DNA of 64,000 nt from Planoprotostelium fungivorum (GCA_003024175.1 MDYQ01000108.1:1-64000), one strand, 5' to 3'; shown: positions 45,385 through 57,484, numbered from the stretch's first letter. The notes: generated from the sequence alone by a model not told the origin. Numbers and translations are program-made.

Positions 45385-47301
45385 TTACAGAGGTTTCCGC
45401 TCGGTCGATGCATCGGAGAACTGTTGTTGGTGTGGCAACCTCCCCGTCTGTTGAGAAGAGATCAAGGCTGAGGTGGGGATGTTGTGTCGTATGTACATCG
45501 AAGGGTGGTTCACTGCCGTCGTGGGAGGTACCATCGTGTACCCCCTCCCCGTGTTGTTACCGTATCCTCCGTACCCCATCTGTCCATTGTGCATCCCGTG
45601 GTTCATCTCGTAGGGATGCCCCGCGCTGTACTCCCCCCCGTGCTCGTGGTGCGTCGGTGGGTGCTGCACCCGTGGATCGTGTTTGACGCCTCCGTGATCG
45701 TTGAATGAAGTGGGAGGGTAATCGATGCCCTGGGAGGGGTGGGAGTTGGTGTAGATGGAGGCTTCGTGTGGATCTTGGGAGTAGGCGTACATGGGCATGG
45801 AGGGGTTGGGTGAGCCGGAAGGTGTGATTCTCTTCGATTCGATGAGGTAGAGGACGTACTCGTCAAAGAGTGTTCGGAGGAGGTGGAAGGACCCGAAGGA
45901 GGAGGCGTTGCGGATGGTGAGATCGCGAACGATCATGGTGGAGTAGAAGCTCCACTTGAGGATGAACTGCTGGGACACCATGGAGAATTCCTGGGGGTCG
46001 GTGTACTTTCCCAGCATCTTCTGGACCAGATCGGTGAGCCACTGGATCCAGTGGTCGAGGCCAGTTCTCTCCATCAAGAGTCGCTTGACGGTCTCCTGCA
46101 GGGAATCGAGTACTTCTACGCCACACTGGCAGATCTGCTGCGTCTGATCCTTGATGAACTCGAAATCGAGGTGCATCCAATCGTTGAGCATCTGCTGCAG
46201 TTGCGTCGTGTTGTGTAAGACGGCGCGGGCGGCCTGGGTGAGGTGGTTGAGGGAGGCGAGCTTGTGCAGTGACTGTCCAAACTTCTTGATGATCATGAGC
46301 TTCGAGACGCAAAAGTGGGCCGGGAGACCATCGAGGGTGGCAGCCAGCCACGGCTCCAGCTGTTTCGAAAAGTGACGAATGGACTGTGGAAGGGAGACCG
46401 GAAGAGGTTGCAAGACATTGGGAAGGAGAACGGCTGTCATGGTGCGGTACGTCAGCTGGTCCTTGTCCAAGATGAGAGAGACGATCTCGGGGGTGATGAG
46501 GAGAGTGCGGTAAGGATGGACGACGGTCTGCCAGAAGTGTCTGAAACTCTTCTCTACGTCGGTGAACAGGTGCTTGTGTGTGGCATCCACGAGTGCCTGG
46601 CAGTATTGACGGTACATCCCAAAGAAGGAGAGGACTTCTTGTTGAGGGATGCGAGAAGATACGGCTCTGAGAACAGATTCGGGGACGTTGAAATCAGGGA
46701 GTGTGATGTGAGGAATACCCGTGTTGGCCGGCTGGTGATTGAGATTTTCTTGCGTCATGTAGTGTGCTTCCGTGTGGACGTCTCCTGATTTTCTCTTGGC
46801 GATCTTGTTCGGTTTGTTCTCGGGTGTTCTGTGTCGTGAGCTCTGGTGACCCTCACTTTCTCCCTCCTCTGAAGAGGAAAATCCATCCTCTTCGGCCATT
46901 CCCGGATTGATTCGAAGATCCGATCCCTCCTTGAGCTTGACTCCGTAGTAGTGATATTTCGAGTGTCCTCTCGTTCCCAGTCTTCTCGTCTTCAGAGTGG
47001 GAAATACGGATCGAATGAGTTTTCCAAACGATGCAGGATTGATGGGCTCTATTGACATCGTACTGCAGAAGTGGTTGTAGTGGTTGTATAATGTAGAACG
47101 AGGGAGAGACATGCCCTCCTGACATTCGTAGTTGTCCTGCAACCATTGGAGGACGAGAGGTGATGCCCCCTTGTGTGAGAATTGTTTGGGTGGTGTGTTC
47201 TTTTTGTCTATGAGAGAGCCAGGTGGTTTCACATGCATGGAATAACCCTGACCATCGTCTGGGTTGCTGCTCGAGTAAACGATTCCATTCGAGTCCGACA
47301 T
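45385..47301 (-). CDS. RFX-type winged-helix transcription factor
   Basis: A single-exon gene. The RFX DNA-binding domain lies at about residues 50-140: PLVLQWLQDNYECQEGMSLPR in pieces, then YNHYNHFC, INPASFGKLIRSVFP, TRRLGTRGHSKYHYYG. The last motif is nearly invariant in RFX proteins. The middle (SVLRAVSS through LTIRNASSFGSFHLLR) aligns with the extended RFX B/C and dimerisation regions. The tail is His-, Pro- and Gly-rich. In animals RFX factors bind X-boxes and drive ciliary genes. I chose MSDSNG (47301) over an in-frame ATG at 47343 because it is the better start for a soluble factor. The choice is not decisive. Confidence 0.88.
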   Translation of the reverse strand: MSDSNGIVYSSSNPDDGQGYSMHVKPPGSLIDKKNTPPKQFSHKGASPLVLQWLQDNYECQEGMSLPRSTLYNHYNHFCSTMSIEPINPASFGKLIRSVFPTLKTRRLGTRGHSKYHYYGVKLKEGSDLRINPGMAEEDGFSSSEEGESEGHQSSRHRTPENKPNKIAKRKSGDVHTEAHYMTQENLNHQPANTGIPHITLPDFNVPESVLRAVSSRIPQQEVLSFFGMYRQYCQALVDATHKHLFTDVEKSFRHFWQTVVHPYRTLLITPEIVSLILDKDQLTYRTMTAVLLPNVLQPLPVSLPQSIRHFSKQLEPWLAATLDGLPAHFCVSKLMIIKKFGQSLHKLASLNHLTQAARAVLHNTTQLQQMLNDWMHLDFEFIKDQTQQICQCGVEVLDSLQETVKRLLMERTGLDHWIQWLTDLVQKMLGKYTDPQEFSMVSQQFILKWSFYSTMIVRDLTIRNASSFGSFHLLRTLFDEYVLYLIESKRITPSGSPNPSMPMYAYSQDPHEASIYTNSHPSQGIDYPPTSFNDHGGVKHDPRVQHPPTHHEHGGEYSAGHPYEMNHGMHNGQMGYGGYGNNTGRGYTMVPPTTAVNHPSMYIRHNIPTSALISSQQTGRLPHQQQFSDASTERKPL

Positions 47302-47954
47302 GCTGAGTGTCTGTCTAACCAAGTTTAATTGGTTGCCTCTCAACAGATAGTGCTTTCAGTCACCTCGTGAGAAGAAGCGACCTTCTTTGGGTTCCCGTTG
47401 CTTAGTTGTTCTGTTTCTCGCAACCGCTTTTTTTACACAGATTTCCATGGCACCGAAATCTGTATAACTTAGATGCATCGCAGATGTGGTGAGGATAGAT
47501 TGCGGAAATCTCCTCCAAATGGCTACAATTAAGTCCCTTACGAACTTCTTAGGAAGGGTTGTGTTGCACCACTCTGTCAACTCCTTACCCCGAATCATAG
47601 ATAAATCTCTTAACCCAGCCTCCTTGGCGCTCTCCTTGTGCCTGCTCCGTATCTTACTTGTACGCTTTGCCTATGGTTGCTCGTTTCTTCACTCTTTCCG
47701 TCGTGGGTACATGTTGCTAAGACAACCCACCCAAGCAACACCCGCAGCTGGATTCTCAAGAGTTTGAGCAGAGAAGCGGAGTCACAAACACCGCCACTCC
47801 TGATGCGTGAGCCGTCCGATCACAAATGAGGGGGAGCTCATGTGGTTGCACTTCCTAATTGCGAGGGAGGGAGTGGAACCTTTGGTAGAATTTTAGAGAG
47901 AATCGTCTGCGCATTCCTATTTATACGAAAGACCATGGAGTGACCCAAATCAAG
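47302..47954. promoter_or_regulatory. Region between RFX gene and PH-domain gene, with X-box-like site
   Basis: No convincing gene. An 81-codon minus frame at 47356-47598 has no recognisable features and may be leader sequence. A near-consensus X-box lies at 47713-47726 (reverse strand GTTGTCTTAGCAAC). It sits about 410 bp upstream of the RFX start. A TATTTATAC at about 47919-47927 is a TATA-like candidate for the plus-strand gene. Confidence 0.4.
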
Positions 47955-50900
47955 ATGGACTCAGGAGAAGAGACGAGGTATGAGGAGGGATGATCAGTGG
48001 TGGATTGGGTTGATTTCGATCGAATGGGTTCGTTTGTCTCTTCGATTGAGAGGATGATGATGATGCGTCTGCTTCTGAAATCTGCGACTGCGTTCAGAGA
48101 ATTTCAAGTTGAATGGCAGTCCATCGATGTCGCGAAACATCTTCATCGATGTCGAATCGTCTGTTTACTACTTCTGATTCTGATGTGGAAGGTATTTCGT
48201 ATCTATTTTGTCATTTCTAATCACCGGCTTAGACCAATCCAAGAATGTAACCGAAGATCAGGAAGTAAGAGATTTATACGTCTGCGATATCCCTGCATTG
48301 GATCGAAAGAGGATTCGTGCTGATTGTCATCAGATACCGTCGCTAAATCGAGTTCATATATCGCCCGCCGCCAGCTCTCCAAGAGATCTGATTGACCGAT
48401 CCGAACCCTACGCTTCTGAGGTAAAAGATGAATCTAATCGGATCTGATGTGTGTGGTAGGACTTCACCTACTCACCCGATGCCGAAGTGTTATTGGTAGT
48501 CAACTCATCAAGTGTGTCGGTAGAGGTCCAATCGTGGATCGATCTGATAGAAAATCAACTTGGATTGAAGGTGAATCACACGAGAAGAGATGAAAATAAT
48601 GGATTTAGACTTGCATTTGGAGTATATCATTACAGAATGGTTTCGATCTGCATCACATCATGCTGGATGGAACATCATTGGGCGACAAATTTTCAGGAAA
48701 GACTATTCTCCTGCTCAATAATACATTTCACTTCGGTTCACATCAGGATGTAAGTCTTCCCACCCATCGATCCTTCTGTATTCATTCTCTTCCAGGTCTG
48801 CGCTCTCAATTTCATCACTCCAAGGTGAAAATGCGAAAGAGAAGAGAAGAATGAGAGAAATAGGGAGATCTACGAATCGAGTATGAAGCTTCAGATCCAA
48901 TTCTTGATTTACGGTGGAGCATCGATCGATCTGTCAAAGGACGTTCTACCGAATAGTAAGGGACAGAGGAATCGATTCATGTACTCTGAAGAGGGACACC
49001 TCTTATTCCACCTTCAAGCCGAACACTCTCTCGGTCAATCCATCACACAGGTGAGAATCACATCGATTTGACCATCGACGATATCAGGTGTTCCATCCGG
49101 ATGACCAATCTGATGTATGTGGATCTCTCATCATTTTTGGAAGATTGTCTTGGTATTCCTTACATTTATCTGCCAGTGAGTCACACAAATCCTCCCTTGA
49201 TTGAAGATCAAACGTTCATCATGCCATGACGATGACGAAAGAAGATGAGACGATATCTGACACCCCTCAGGAGTTCTGTGTATCTATGGATCGGGTAACC
49301 AAGTGAGCGTGAAGAGATGACAGGAGACTCACGTAGATAGCCTTATCCATCGAGAATCTTCAAATTGGGTCGACACATCATCATCGATGTGCAGGGTGAA
49401 TCTCACGTTGGAGGATTCGAAGAAAACGAAGCGGGTTATTCTTTCCATCTCGTCAACGAAGAGACTTCCTTGACCATTCAGGTGAGTCATTCGAATCGAA
49501 GGAGAGTAAAGAAGGAAGGTCCCCCCAGATGCTCAGGTGCAGAGGAAGAGGAGCCGATATTCCCACCGACACAATTACACGGAAGGGGCAGCCGCACTGA
49601 TCGGTGAGAAGATGGAAGAGTGGGAGATCTGAATGACTTGAGGTCTGTTACTACCTTCAGCGTTAGAGAGGATCGTTTCAGCTGGAGATTTAGATCCTCA
49701 ACACATGACCAGCTGTGGATCTCTACGCTACAAGATCGAAGAGCAAGGAAAGAGAGAGACACAAGAAGTCCAAGCGTGGTTCGTCCTGAACATGGAGAAG
49801 GGAATCCTCTTCTGCAACCGAGATCTCAACAGCACCTTTCACCCCACCTTCGCCCTCGTGGTGACTCAGTATGAGATCAGTACCAGCATCAACCGAAATC
49901 ACAACGGAAGCCAACTGTTTGGTTGGATGACGTGGGGGAACAACGAATTCACCATGATGGGCAAGGAGAGGAAATTGACCTTCTACGCCAAGGGAGAAGA
50001 AGATCGGAACGGTTGGCTGACGGTGTTGAATCACGTGACGCAGAGAGGGAAGAGGAGGGTGAACACGTGGGCCCTACCAGAGACGAAGAGAGTTGGAGAT
50101 GTCGTTGGAATCATTCCACTGGAGGTGATGTAGACAGAGTTGGTCCGTCGTCTCATGTCATCAGAATCAATTTTACTTGAGGTCATCGATGCCCACGTAT
50201 CAGGTCAACAAGGACTCTGTCATCAAGAGACATCAGGAGTTGATGGATCGAATCCGCTCTCATTTCCCGAATTCTGGGTTGATTACGTTCCACAGGGTGA
50301 GGTCGATATGGTCACATGGGATGGTGATGGTGATTCAGGTGACGGACGATAAAGTGAATAATAAGAGGGGGCTGGCAACGTATCACATCGGGGACATCAT
50401 GATTTACCAGGGGCTGCCGGCAGATTCAACCCACATCGCTCAACAACTCATCCCTGATGAAGAGATGCACGTGGAGAAGAGACTTCCACCGGATGTGTTT
50501 GCTCTACTGAAGGTGAGATCTCATCACATCAAATCACATCATCCTATTTCACATCGATGATGTGATGTAGATCCTTCCTTTTCATTTGAAGATGAATACT
50601 CTGTGTCGACTACTGGAAATCGAGAAGGTGAAGAGACAAGAGAGAGACACCTGCGTAGCATCTGAGGCCTCCTTACTGGGATTATGTGTGGCCTCTATAT
50701 TATCCGATGTAGCCGAAGACTTTATCCAATGGAGACCTCACATCGTTTACAACCACGACAAGGTAATCTTACATCACACCGAACGATGATTCACTCTCAC
50801 TCAGCGCTCTTCCATCTGTCCGCTGAGCAAAGTGAGAAGATGATCGAAAGAGTTGAAATTGATTCAGCAGGTGACGAGATTGTGTGAGCAGTTACGAGGG

Positions 50901-51369
50901 ATGTTAGACCCGAGGATGAGATCGGCACCTGAAGCCTCTACCTCCATCGTAGGTGATCTCACACTCGAGCTGTGGATGCACGTGCAAGTGATGGGATGTG
51001 AGGGTCAGGGAGCCAACCAGAATCAACTTTCAGAGTTCTTACAACCTTGGAAGACCTTGTTTCCCGCGGCGGGAGCGGATCCTCTGCTGAAGAGGAAGAG
51101 GAGGCTGTGGGGAGCTGCCTTCTGTGCGGGGAGAACGAACGCGCAGATCTTAGAGCAGTACACTCGGCCCTTCCCTCAGATCACGACGGACTCGGCCGCT
51201 GCGAGATCGAGAACTGTGGCTCAGGTGAAGAGTGGCCTGCGAGGAAGATCACTGATAGGAGGAAAAGGCTGAACCGGAAGAAGAGAGTGAATACCGAAAG
51301 ATAAGGGGAGAGGGAGACGATGGCAAAACAGTCAGAGGAGAGCGAGTCAACGTGAATGTATCGTATTGA
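47955..51369 (+). CDS. PH-like domain protein of unknown function, many exons
   Basis: First exons are uncertain. An ATG at 47955 follows a TATA-like box, but I could not join it in phase. An ATG at 48113 reads into DSDVEDQSKNVTEDQ. Supported exons include VQSWIDLIENQLGLKNGFDL and DGTSLGDKFSGKTILLLNN (48500-48750), then LIYGGASIDLSKDVLP (48890-49050). A PH-like fold lies at 49760-50040: WFVLNMEKGILFCNR, LFGWMTWGNNEFTMM, LTFYAKGEEDRNGWLTVL. Helical C-terminal exons carry LTLELWMHVQVMGC. A 36-nt intron near 51222-51257 gives a Glu-rich end at 51369. Without it the frame stops at 51272. I do not recognise the N-terminal half. A membrane-associated signalling adaptor is a guess from the PH-like part. 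Confidence 0.55.
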
Positions 51370-51460
51370 AACGTGAATCTTGCTTTCTCTCAATCAATTT
51401 CAATCACAGCACTTGACAAGTGTTTCGATGATGAGACGACGTTTCTCTTTCTCTGTTTAT

Positions 51461-52932
51461 TTAGATCTGTCTGATGCGTGATTCCAGTGAATCCTTCGTG
51501 ACGTCCTCGAAGACCCCTCGGATGATGTTGATGCACTCCTCCATCTGCTCCTCCGTGATGATGAGAGGTGGTGCCAGACGGATGATGTTCTGGTGTGTGG
51601 GCTTGGCCAACAGTCCCCTCTGCGAGAACATGACACAGATGTCCCAGCCCGTTCGGGAGAATTGTGGATCGATGATGACGGCGTTCAACAGTCCCTTTCC
51701 TCTGACTCCCTGGACAAACGGAGCGTTCATCTCCACCAGGGCGGCTCTAAGTCTCTGTCCGAGTCTCTCGGCCCTCTCAGCCAGCTTCTCATCGCGGATG
51801 ACCTCTAAAGCGGCGATGCCGACGGCGGATGCCAGTGGGCTGCCACCGTAGGTGGAGCCGTGCTCTCCCGGCTTGATGCAGAGCATGATCTCCTTGGAAG
51901 ACATGACGCAGGAGAGGGGGAGCATGCCACCCGAGATGGCCTTTCCTAGGATGAGGATGTCGGGGTGGACGTTCGAGTGGTCCAGACACAGCAACTTTCC
52001 GGTTCTAGCTAATCCCTGACATGATGTGAGAACGTGAAGAAGAGAGATGGGCTCACCGTCTGGATCTCATCGCCAATGAAGAGGACGTTGTGTTGCTTGC
52101 AGAGGTTGTAGCACTCGGAGAGGTAATCATTGTCGGGGACAACGACTCCAGCCTCTCCTTGGATGGGCTCCACGAGGAAACCACAGACGGACTTGCCGTA
52201 TGTCTCGAGTGCCTCTCTCAGTTGGTTGAGGTCGTTGTAATCAACTTGGACCATACCGGTCATGAAGGGTCCAAAGGTGGAACGACAGTCGGGGTCGGTG
52301 GACATGGAGATGATGGCCAGGGTGCGGCCGTGGAAACAACCTCTAGCGGATATGATGACGGCCTCGTTGGCTGGAATGCCCTTTTTCTCGTATCCCCACT
52401 TTCTGGCCAACTTGATGGCTGTCTCTACGGCCTCCGCGCCCGAGTTCATGGGAAGCATCATGTCGTAGCCGAACATTTCGGTGGCCATCTTGGCGAAGCG
52501 TGGGAAGACGGCATTGTGGAACGCACGAGAGCTCAGTGCGCACTTGGAGGCTTGATCGACCATGGCTTGGACGATTCTGGGGTGACAATGTCCTGTGGAG
52601 GGTCAGACGAGTCATGTAAGAGGAAATAAAATGTCTACCTTGGTTGACTGCAGAGTATGCAGAGAGGAAGTCGTAATAATGTTTTCCTTCAGGATCCCAG
52701 ACATGAACACCGTTGGCTCGCTCGAATACGACTGGAATGGGGTGGTAGCTGTATGAATTCAATACGATGTCGTCATCAATGTTCGTCTTTGTGAGACTCA
52801 CTTGTGAGCGCCGTAAGCGGATTCCATCTCAATCAATTCAGTGCTTGACATTTCGCCAACAGAAGGCACTTCATCGATCTTGGTGCGAATGGTGGTGTGG
52901 TGGTTGTTATCGTTCAAAATTTCTGCTGCCAT
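51461..52932 (-). CDS. OAT: Ornithine aminotransferase
   Basis: PLP enzyme that moves the delta-amino group of ornithine to 2-oxoglutarate, linking arginine breakdown to proline and glutamate. The start at 52932 reads [20 protein letters not shown]. Landmarks in order are [93 protein letters not shown], then [14 protein letters not shown] with the PLP lysine, [13 protein letters not shown] and [14 protein letters not shown]. Length and motifs match the class III family throughout. No strong mitochondrial presequence is visible, so the enzyme may be cytosolic, as in fungi. Introns are few and short. Confidence 0.92.
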
Positions 52933-53326
52933 CCTTCTTCAACTTAGGGTGGGCGGTCAACAGATACTGTTGTTATGTATAATAAGGCAGGCACTGTGGT
53001 GGTCTCGGGTTGACTCTTATTGAAACTATCCCCGACTCCTCCACAAAACTCGCTTTGTAAACCCAAATTTCAGCACGTTCATAAACGTGCAGATATGCGT
53101 TAACGGAAAGTTCGGCTTTTCGTTTCGCGACCCAGGAATAATCCCCGAATTGGGCGTGAGAAACGGTCGGAACGTTCCGCAATATTCTCCGTAATCCCGC
53201 CCATCTCAGAGTTCCAGGTTTGTGGCTGTCATTTTGTGGTGATCTCTATGTATTGAGAAGTGAGATCACGCTGTATGATCCACGCGTGATCACTTGAGCG
53301 ATAGGCACAATAACACAGTCTCTTTA
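52933..53326. promoter_or_regulatory. Intergenic region upstream of ornithine aminotransferase
   Basis: A 394-bp gap with no gene that I can support. A perfect 12-bp palindrome CGGAACGTTCCG at 53168-53179 resembles a GAAnnTTC heat-shock-element core. It lies 236 bp upstream of the aminotransferase start. A single unit is weak evidence. Confidence 0.3.
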
Positions 53327-55930
53327 TCATAGGTTCAGGTTTTCGTAATCTTGCCTCCAACCCAACAGGTCTACGAGCTGGAGCGCACCATCGTCACAGG
53401 CACCTAACAGAGCCACATCTCTGTAGTTCTCCTCTCTCAACGACTCCACCTCCTCGTAACTCTTCCACACCCCTACGGCATCCCTGTTGATCAGCAGTCT
53501 CGCCGTCTTCGGCTCCACTTGGTTCACGAGAGAAGCGAACCTGACCTCACATCAGCCACGTCACCTCCATCGATCACACTCACGGATAGACGACGAGAGA
53601 GGTTCCAGCCACGATGAGGAGGTCACACTCCTTGATGTCTTGAAAGTAGTGATCTGTGTAGCGTTTGGGGAGCCCCTCGCCAAAGAAGGTGACGTCGGGT
53701 CGAACGGTGGAGCCACAGATGCACTGAGGCACAGAGTTGATCGATACGGCCTGCCAGAAGTCCTGGGCTTTGTCAGAGGAGAAGAAGGAGAAGGACCAAC
53801 CTCCATATCTGCCGCTCTGTTGCAAGACATGCAGCGGCCACTCGCGAATGAGCCGTGAGCGCAGATGACTTTCTCTTCTGTGGAATCTCAGTTTTCCACT
53901 CGTCGTGTACAGTCACCTGCGATGCCTGCGGCAGATTCGAGGACGTCGATGTTCTGAGTGTAATTCCTCAATAAGACCCCCTTCTCTTGGAATAAACGGA
54001 TGAGCTTGTGCATCGGTGTGGGTCTACCCATTTTCGTCATCAAACGAGAGTCAAGAAGAGAGAGGTGTCCCACTTGATTGCACCCGTTCTGACGGGATAG
54101 AAGATGTCCCTGCAGATGGAGAAGAAAGGCTTCGGGTTCTCGTGGAGTTGAGCGAGGTCGAACGCCTTCGCTGGATCTGTCATTCCGTAGCGTCCTCCCA
54201 CTTCCTTCGAATAGATTCCATTGGGACTCCTGAAATCAGGTATGCCGGCGCTGACTGATATACCGGCACCCGTGAGGATGACCACCTTCTTGAATCTTCC
54301 CTCTCTGATGCCCCTCGCGATGCCTTCTACATCGACTTGACCTCCCAAGACACTCGTTCTCTCTTCTTGACTCAGATTGTTTCTCAGCCTCCTCTTCAGC
54401 TGCTGCCTGGGTTTCTTCGCATCGAACGAATCGAGGTAGAGTGGCGAATTCTCTGCGATCTTCTTTCTCAGTAAATTGAAGGAGGGAGGGTAACCGTCCG
54501 AGGATGCGGCGTAGTGAAGGGACGACCAGCCGATGGATGACTCGTAGGTGGGATCTGCTCCCTTGCTCAAGAGATACTGCACCATGAAGAATGCTCTCTC
54601 TCTCTCCCTGCACGCCGCAATGTGGAGTGCCGTACAACGATCTTCCCCTGAGTGATCCACGATGGCGCCGTGGGAGAAGAGGAGGTCAGCCGTGGTGACG
54701 TAAGCTTCCTCTCTTCCCTCCTTCCCGTCGATGTAACCTTGTACCAACTTGTGCAGTGCCGAATAACCGTCGTAATCCAACGAGTTGACCTCCGCTCCAC
54801 AGCGAAGGAGTTGTTCGACCATCTTTCTCTCTCCGTTCCTGGCTGCCATGTGCAAGACGGTCTGACCGAACTGATCGACATCAGAGACACTGGCTCCTGC
54901 TTGGACGAGGAGTTGAAGAGCATCTGAGTGACCTCGCAATGCGGCCTCGTGAGAGGGAGTGTTTCCGTCCGACTTCTTCGTGTGGAGGACGAGGTGGGCG
55001 TCGGGTGAGGCGATCATGAGCCTGATGATGTCCACGTGGCCCTTGGCCGCAGCGTCGTGGAGGGGCGTGCCGCCAGCACTGTTTGTTGCGGTGATGTTCG
55101 CTCCACTCTCTAAGAGCCTCCTGAGGGATGGGTCAGGGTTCTGTTGGTGGTGAAGGATGATGATGACGAGACTTTGATGAACGATGGAGATGATAGTGAA
55201 GATAACAAAGTAGACACCTGACAATGGAGAGGTGACCGCTCATGGTGGCAAAACCTAAGGCGGTTCTTCTGTAAGGTCCTGCCTTGTCTTCCATCATGCA
55301 ATCTTCCTTCTTCTCCAATAATATGTTGACGATCTCATCGTGTCCGTTAGCACTCGCGATGATCAGAGGAGTAAAATCTGTGGGTCTCAGATTCTCATCT
55401 CTTTCATCCCCGTCACCTTTATCGGTCTTCTCTCCCCTCGTTGCACCCAGACTCAGTAACTTACGAGCTCGCTCTGTGTCTCCAACCGAGATGCAGACAT
55501 GAAGAGGTGTCCATAGATTCTCTGCATTCCGTCTGGAAATGGAGGATGGATCTGTGTTCAATATCTGGAGGAAAGTAGTGTTACCACGGTCGCCAGTCTT
55601 GCAGGCGTGATGGATGGGAGACCATCCATTTGCATCCGTGTCGGACAAACTGGCACCCAAGTCCAAAAGAGCTAGCAGAACCCTTGGTCTTGAATCTCTG
55701 GCAGCCATCATGATGGGCGCAAGTCCCTCTCTATCCAGATCATTCAATTGGCATCGACACTCGGGATGGGAGATGATCCACTGCACGATCTTCTCTTCAG
55801 TAAGATGTGGTTTCGATAAGAGTGAGACCAGGGTTGGGTGGGAACCTTGAGATCGCCTCCAAAGGAGATAGGTCGTGACGAGTATGGAAGCTACTGCAGC
55901 AGAGATTATGTATGGTGAGTCGAAGCCCAT
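53327..55930 (-). CDS. Membrane-anchored ankyrin-repeat sirtuin
   Basis: An NAD-dependent protein deacylase. From the ATG at 55930 a hydrophobic helix ([18 protein letters not shown]) could anchor the protein. An in-frame ATG at 56023 would add a basic leader. About nine ankyrin repeats follow (54430-55790), for example [26 protein letters not shown] and [11 protein letters not shown]. The Sir2 domain (53327-54340) has [30 protein letters not shown], the catalytic His in ICAHGSF, zinc cysteines in RCMSCN and [16 protein letters not shown], and [11 protein letters not shown]. All catalytic residues are present. The ankyrin-Sir2 fusion is known in Dictyostelium. The N-terminal helix is notable. 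The intron joining the two ankyrin blocks lies at about 55137-55215. Confidence 0.85.
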
Positions 55931-56256
55931 CTTGTTTCTGATGACTTCGTGTGTCCAACGTCCACCCCGAAGGACGAATGCGATTCGGTGAACGAGTCGA
56001 GTCATGAGACGTCGCAGTCCCAAAGTTCATTCATATCATCTGAAATCCAGGCTGATGGTGATTATAAGACGAGTATCGTATCATATTCCGCTTTGGCGTC
56101 ATCGATGTGGCTGGTTGATCACACAGTCAGATCGGTCACGTGCAGATCGAAAATAAAATCGGTGTTCATCGAAAACTCTCCTCCTATCCCACATCATCAC
56201 CACAGCACAACATCAACATAACGACGATACGCCCCATTTTACGTTCTATCAGATCA
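55931..56256. promoter_or_regulatory. Divergent intergenic region, sirtuin / 2H phosphoesterase
   Basis: About 325 bp between divergent starts. An alternative longer start for the sirtuin (56023) lies inside it. I see no other element. Confidence 0.3.
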
Positions 56257-57357
56257 ATGTCTCAGGCCTGGCCAACGTTATCCAGTAAGCACTCATTCAC
56301 CAGTATAATCGGTGACCTCGCACAGATTCAGCTGTTTCAGCTGTAAAGAGGCCTAACGAAGCGTGGCCTTCTCTGTCGCAGCCAAAATCACAGCGAGTTG
56401 GTGACATAAGGTCCACCATCCATCCATTATGTAGCTACTCCCACGGCACAATTGAAACAAGCCGTTAAATTATGTGAGTCCCTCAGATATATACGTTTCG
56501 AGAACAACAAGTGAATGGGACAGCGACGGAAGTGAGGGGCAAGAAGACGTCTATAGACACAGCCTGGAATTTGAAGCCCTCCATCACACCATCACCGGAC
56601 ACGGTTCCCACAGAGATCGCTCCCCCCATCATCCATCAGAGTGCTGACAATGCAAGTCCAGTCAAGGCACAGAAAGGTCCGTTAGTCATCACCATCGCTT
56701 GGGACGAGGTATCTATGGAGTCTCTCCTGCACTACTAATCCTGGAAAGAACACTCACGAGAAACTAACCGGCCTGAGAAAGCAATACTTCCCTCCAAAGA
56801 TCAATTATCTCAACGCTCACCTCACTCTATTCCACGACGTACCACTCCCTCCATCGACTGCCATAGATCACATCAAGAGGTGATCGTCCGTCAACATCGT
56901 GGGAACTGAGATGATACAGATGTTGCTCTTCTTACTCTCAGTTTCCCATACGCTTCAATCGAGTCTTTCCGATGGGGCAGAGAGGTGAGATCAAAAGTGA
57001 AAATGAACTGAACGAGAGAGGTGTGGCCGTATCAGCTTACGCAGACCAAATCATCGGCATCCACAGAGACCTACAAGATCTGTGGTGGGACCATCTGGGA
57101 CAGCAAGATCAGAGGAAATTGTCTCCTCACGTTACGATATGCAACAAGGTGACACCAGAGGCGGCGGCTGAGATCTACAACGAGGTGAAGAGAGTGTGAG
57201 GAGGGGGAGTGAAGGAGAATAGGTGGAGAAGATGTGGGAACCACACAGGGGATGGGTAACGGGCATCGATGTGTGGGAGTACCTCGAGGATGGCTCGTGG
57301 AGATTCGAAGGAAAGGTCGAATTCAAGAAGAGATCCTACCAGAACAGATCGAGATAA
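56257..57357 (+). CDS. 2H phosphoesterase, 2'-5' RNA ligase (LigT-like) family
   Basis: A member of the family that hydrolyses or transfers cyclic phosphates on RNA ends. The two signature motifs are present: AHLTLFHDVP (about 56815) and SPHVTICNKV (about 57127). Each gives an HxT pair of the catalytic cleft. The C-terminal exon after a GTGTG...TAG intron has RGWVTGIDVWEYLEDGSWRFE, the usual family ending, and stops at 57355-57357. The start at 56257 (MSQAWPTLS) is joined to the next exon by a GTAAG intron. Exons between 56340 and 56515 are uncertain, with at least two possible splice paths. The substrate is not predictable. Confidence 0.75.
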
Positions 57358-57405
57358 TAAATGGACTCTGAATCATATGTGTCTTTCACACGGAATTGGA
57401 TCACG

Positions 57406-57460
57406 GATCTTATCACTATTGCCGGATCTTTTAGCTATAGCCGGTAATAGTGATAAGATC
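57406..57460. terminator. Strong stem-loop between convergent genes
   Basis: Arms 57406-57425 (GATCTTATCACTATTGCCGG) and 57441-57460 pair over 20 bp with one mismatch, around a 15-nt loop. It lies 48 bp beyond the phosphoesterase stop and 24 bp beyond the EI24-like stop. It may shape 3' ends of both transcripts or be the remnant of a small palindromic element. Confidence 0.6.
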
Positions 57461-57484
57461 GCCCAAATGACTCGTCAGATTTAT

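Noticed and set aside
47356-47598. 81-codon minus-strand frame upstream of RFX
   Set aside because: No domain, no splice link to RFX in phase, and likely leader sequence.
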